In this document: positions 6,015-8,005 of the stretch, piece by piece
How the letters are laid out: every line of letters begins with the position of its first letter
Position numbering within the stretch: the stretch's first letter is position 1
Source of the DNA: Acetobacteraceae bacterium
GTDB lineage: Bacteria; Pseudomonadota; Alphaproteobacteria; Acetobacterales; Acetobacteraceae
NCBI GenBank assembly: GCA_014377905.1
Contig: JACMOQ010000019.1
Span: forward strand, 1-8,005
DNA: 8,005 nucleotides
Direction: 5' to 3'
The notes under the pieces: model-generated
What the model was told of the DNA's origin: nothing
Databases searched by the model: none
Seen by the model: only the letters and a program-made list of their open reading frames with translations
Position numbers and translations under genes: made by a program

Positions 6015-6728
6015 TCAGGCTCCTCCCAAAAACATCCGGCCAATATCGGGGTCATCGGCCATGGCTCGCGCGGGGCCAACATGGGCGACGCGGCCATCAA
6101 CCAGCACCACGCCGCGATCGGCGATTGCGAGCGCTTGGCGCGCATTCTGTTCGACCATCGCAATCGCGGTGCCGGCCTGGTGCACGGCGATAATTGTTTC
6201 AAACAACACGTCCGCGGCCTTCGGCGACAGCCCGGCCGAGGGTTCATCAAGCAGCAGCAGCCGCGGTGAAACCATCAGCGCCATCGCCATGGCGAGCGTC
6301 TGGCGCTGCCCTCCGGATAGCGTGCGGGCCGCCGCGCCGCGCTTTTCGGCGAGCATCGGAAAACGCGCGAACTGGGCGGCGATCCCCGCCGCCACCGCCG
6401 ATTTCGACGCCAGGAAGCCCCCCATTTCGAGGTTTTCTCGCACCGACATGGTCGGGAAAATATTTGCCTCCTGCGGCACGAACGCGATGCCAGCCTGCGC
6501 CCGTGCCCGTGCGGATAATGCCGTGACATCGGTCCCATCAAGCGTGATGCGCCCGGCCTTGAGCTGCAACAGCCCGGCGATGGCTTTCAGCAGGGTCGAT
6601 TTGCCAGCGCCATTGGGCCCGATGATGGCAACCAGTTCGCGATCCGCAACCACCAGCCCGCAGCCCTTGAGGATTTCATCCGCCGCGCCATAACCGCCAA
6701 CAATGCCGCTTGCGTCGAGCAGGGTCAT
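6015..6728 (-). CDS. livF: Liv-type ABC transporter ATP-binding protein, LivF-like
   Basis: A 237-residue ABC ATPase of the LivF class, one of the two ATPases of hydrophobic/branched-chain amino-acid and amide importers. Visible motifs are Walker A GPNGAGKST (37-45), Q-loop Q86 in FVPQEANIF, signature LSGGQ (137-141), Walker B LLLLDE (157-162), and MVEQN (191-195), where LivF proteins characteristically have Gln instead of the switch His. Length is normal. The ATG overlaps the livG stop in ATGA (6728-6725), and its own TGA is one base before the dmpA ATG; its last codons supply the dmpA ribosome binding site. No permease (LivH, LivM) or binding-protein gene is in the window, so the transported substrate is open: amino acids, amides or small peptides fit the neighbourhood. 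Confidence 0.92.
   Translation of the reverse strand: MTLLDASGIVGGYGAADEILKGCGLVVADRELVAIIGPNGAGKSTLLKAIAGLLQLKAGRITLDGTDVTALSARARAQAGIAFVPQEANIFPTMSVRENLEMGGFLASKSAVAAGIAAQFARFPMLAEKRGAAARTLSGGQRQTLAMAMALMVSPRLLLLDEPSAGLSPKAADVLFETIIAVHQAGTAIAMVEQNARQALAIADRGVVLVDGRVAHVGPARAMADDPDIGRMFLGGA
6021..6027 (-). promoter_or_regulatory. Shine-Dalgarno of dmpA inside the end of livF
   Basis: GGGAGGA on the minus strand, seven bases before ATG 6013, is formed by the last Gly-Gly codons of livF. It fixes the dmpA start well inside the longer open frame and suggests coupling of the two genes. Confidence 0.75.
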
Positions 6729-7480
6729 CGCCGCGCCCCCAGATAGGCGTCGCGCACCGCCTGATTGTCGGCGATGGCGGCAAAACTCCCTTCCGCCAGC
6801 ACCCGGCCCTCGGCCATCACGATCACCGGGTCACAAAGTTTTGCGATCAGATCCATGTGATGCTCGATGACCAGAAAGGTCATGCCATCATCGCGCAGGC
6901 TGGCGATATGCTCGGCGATGGTCTCGGCAAGGCTGGGGTTCACCCCGGCAATCGGCTCGTCCAGCAAGATCATCTTCGGTTCGGCCATCAATGCGCGGCC
7001 CAGTTCGAGCAGTTTCTTTTGCCCACCCGACAACGCCCCCGCCGGGTTGTTGGCGACCGCGAGCAGGTTAAGCCGCCGTGCAATGCCGATGGCGCGATCT
7101 AGGATTTCCGCCTCACGCGCCGCGCCCGTCCCGGACAGGGCGGAAAGCACGCCTTCGCCCGGCTGATCGGGGGCATAAAGCATCAGATTATCCAGCACCG
7201 AAATGCGCGATATTCCCCGCGCAATCTGAAAGCTCCGGGTGAGGCCGGCACGGGTGATGCGATCGGCCGTCCAGCCGGTGATGTCGCGCCCGGCAAAGCT
7301 CACCCGGCCACCATCGGGCGCAATCACACCGGATATGCATTGAAAGGCAGTCGTCTTGCCGGCGCCATTGGGGCCGATCAGCGCGGTAACGGTCCCGGCG
7401 TTAACCGAAAAATCGGCGCCACGCACCGCGTGCACACCATAAAAGCTCCGGGTCAGGCCAGCGATTTCCAATAATGCCAT
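6725..7480 (-). CDS. livG: Liv-type ABC transporter ATP-binding protein, LivG-like
   Basis: A 251-residue ABC ATPase of the LivG class. Motifs: Walker A GPNGAGKTT (36-44), SFQ with Q85 as Q-loop, signature LSGGQ (150-154), Walker B ILLDEP (171-176), switch H207 in VIEHHMD. The TRSFQ...DNLMLYA spacing is typical of LivG, and the C-terminus ends a few residues after the usual VRDAYLG. Start: ATG 7480 has GGAGG (7493-7489) eight bases upstream and begins with family sequence (MALLEIAGLTRSFYG); the frame is open to 7642 but that extension overlaps the divergent gene and has no family match. As first gene of the livG-livF-dmpA unit it should lie directly behind the promoter. LivG and LivF normally pair as a heterodimer at the inner membrane. 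Confidence 0.92.
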   Translation of the reverse strand: MALLEIAGLTRSFYGVHAVRGADFSVNAGTVTALIGPNGAGKTTAFQCISGVIAPDGGRVSFAGRDITGWTADRITRAGLTRSFQIARGISRISVLDNLMLYAPDQPGEGVLSALSGTGAAREAEILDRAIGIARRLNLLAVANNPAGALSGGQKKLLELGRALMAEPKMILLDEPIAGVNPSLAETIAEHIASLRDDGMTFLVIEHHMDLIAKLCDPVIVMAEGRVLAEGSFAAIADNQAVRDAYLGARR

Positions 7481-7547
7481 CTTGCCATCCTCCGAGCTTC
7501 GGGGTGCAGTGCATCCGATTTTCCGGACGACCACAAGGACTGACGTC
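7481..7547. promoter_or_regulatory. 67-bp divergent intergenic region between livG and the ferredoxin-FAD oxidoreductase
   Basis: This short gap must carry the start signals for both directions. For the plus strand TTGCCA (7482-7487), a 5/6 match to a -35 box, is followed 17 bases later by a poor -10, TGCAGT (7505-7510), and AAGGA (7535-7539) is the ribosome binding site. For livG the site is GGAGG (7493-7489). CCGAGCTTCGG (7492-7502), a 4-bp stem with a 3-base loop, touches that site. No convincing minus-strand promoter was seen. The compactness suggests shared control of the transporter unit and the oxidoreductase. Confidence 0.35.
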
Positions 7548-8005
7548 ATGCGTCTGCTCAGCAGCACCATCCGCCCCGCCGGCCGCATCATTCGGTTCCA
7601 TTTCGATGGTGCCGAGATTGAGGGTCTGGACGGCGAAACCATCGCCGCGTCCTTGTCGGCGGCAGGGATTGTGGCATTCCGAAAAACCCCGTCCGGCGCC
7701 CCGCGCGGCCTTTATTGCGGCATTGGCGCCTGTTTCGATTGCGTGGTGGCCGTCGATGGCCGCATCGGCCAGCGCGCCTGCATAACCAAGGTCGCCGATG
7801 GCATGGTGGTCGCCGGTGCAATGCCCGAAACCCTCGCCCCGCTCACGCCCGATCCGACCACGCCTTTGCCGCGCGAACAAATCTGCGACGTGCTGGTGGT
7901 CGGTGCCGGGCCGGCCGGCCTGTCGGCAGCCCTCGCTGCGGCCGAAGCCGGGGCCGAGGTCATCGTGCTTGATGAACGCGATGCTGTCGGCGGCCAGTAT
8001 CACAA
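7548..8005 (+). CDS. [2Fe-2S]-FAD oxidoreductase, HcnA/B- or sarcosine-oxidase-alpha-like, 3' part outside window
   Basis: ATG 7548 opens a frame of 152 full codons that is still open at the window end. Residues 14-90 form a small ferredoxin domain (Fer2_4 type) with cysteines C57-x4-C62-x2-C65-x12-C78, a [2Fe-2S] site. An Ala/Pro-rich linker (about 91-112) leads to an FAD-binding Rossmann fold: VLVVGAGPAGLSAALAAAEAG (116-136) with G119-x-G121-x2-G124, the acidic E143 after strand 2, and GGQYH (148-152). A ferredoxin domain fused before a flavin domain in one chain is known from the alpha subunit of heterotetrameric sarcosine oxidase. The same two domains occur as separate subunits in hydrogen cyanide synthase (HcnA, HcnB) and in opine and hydroxyproline oxidases. 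These enzymes oxidise amino acids or secondary amines, which suits a peptide/amide catabolic locus. AAGGA eight bases upstream supports the start. The substrate cannot be assigned from the fragment. Confidence 0.87.
   Translation, partial: MRLLSSTIRPAGRIIRFHFDGAEIEGLDGETIAASLSAAGIVAFRKTPSGAPRGLYCGIGACFDCVVAVDGRIGQRACITKVADGMVVAGAMPETLAPLTPDPTTPLPREQICDVLVVGAGPAGLSAALAAAEAGAEVIVLDERDAVGGQYH

Noticed and set aside
6014..6250. N-terminal extension of the DmpA frame upstream of 6013
   Set aside because: It overlaps livF, does not resemble the P1 family, and a strong Shine-Dalgarno sits directly before ATG 6013.
7481..7642. N-terminal extension of the LivG frame
   Set aside because: It overlaps the divergent oxidoreductase gene, has no family match, and ATG 7480 has a good ribosome site.

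Overview
The window is about 8 kb of GC-rich bacterial chromosome. Gene content, start-codon use and protein families suggest an alphaproteobacterium: homologues of both Ochrobactrum D-aminopeptidase types, Liv-type ABC ATPases, and a BrnT-linked HTH antitoxin. The genus cannot be fixed. Every gene call rests on motifs and remembered family features; no database search was run.

Layout, left to right. At 1-499 (minus) lies a decayed type II toxin-antitoxin pair. The BrnT-type toxin reading frame carries two nonsense codons, while the overlapping HTH antitoxin is open to the window edge. At 546-3260 (minus) is a catabolic cluster of two tandem amidohydrolase-2 (ACMSD-superfamily) paralogues joined by an ATGA overlap, then a 121-bp AT-rich spacer, then a small Rieske [2Fe-2S] protein. 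The spacer holds two copies of a ~50-bp unit, each with a 13-bp inverted repeat, spaced exactly 60 bp apart. At 3341-4930 (plus), divergent from that cluster, is a full-length DAP-type serine D-aminopeptidase (family S12). It converges, with an 18-bp gap, on a minus-strand operon at 4949-7480: livG-like ATPase, livF-like ATPase and a DmpA-type self-cleaving aminopeptidase. These three genes are joined by an ATGA overlap and a 1-base gap. At 7548 (plus), divergent from livG, starts an oxidoreductase with an N-terminal [2Fe-2S] domain followed by an FAD domain; it runs off the window.

Taken together this looks like a catabolic locus for amide- or peptide-like, possibly D- or beta-amino-acid-containing, nitrogen compounds. 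On that reading the Liv-type transporter (permeases not in the window) imports the substrate, DAP and DmpA release amino acids or amines, the ferredoxin-FAD enzyme oxidises a product, and the two metal-dependent TIM-barrel enzymes act with the Rieske protein on a further intermediate. The enzyme families are well supported; the shared pathway is inference. The least explained elements are the duplicated hairpin upstream of the Rieske gene and the toxin with two stops beside an intact antitoxin frame.
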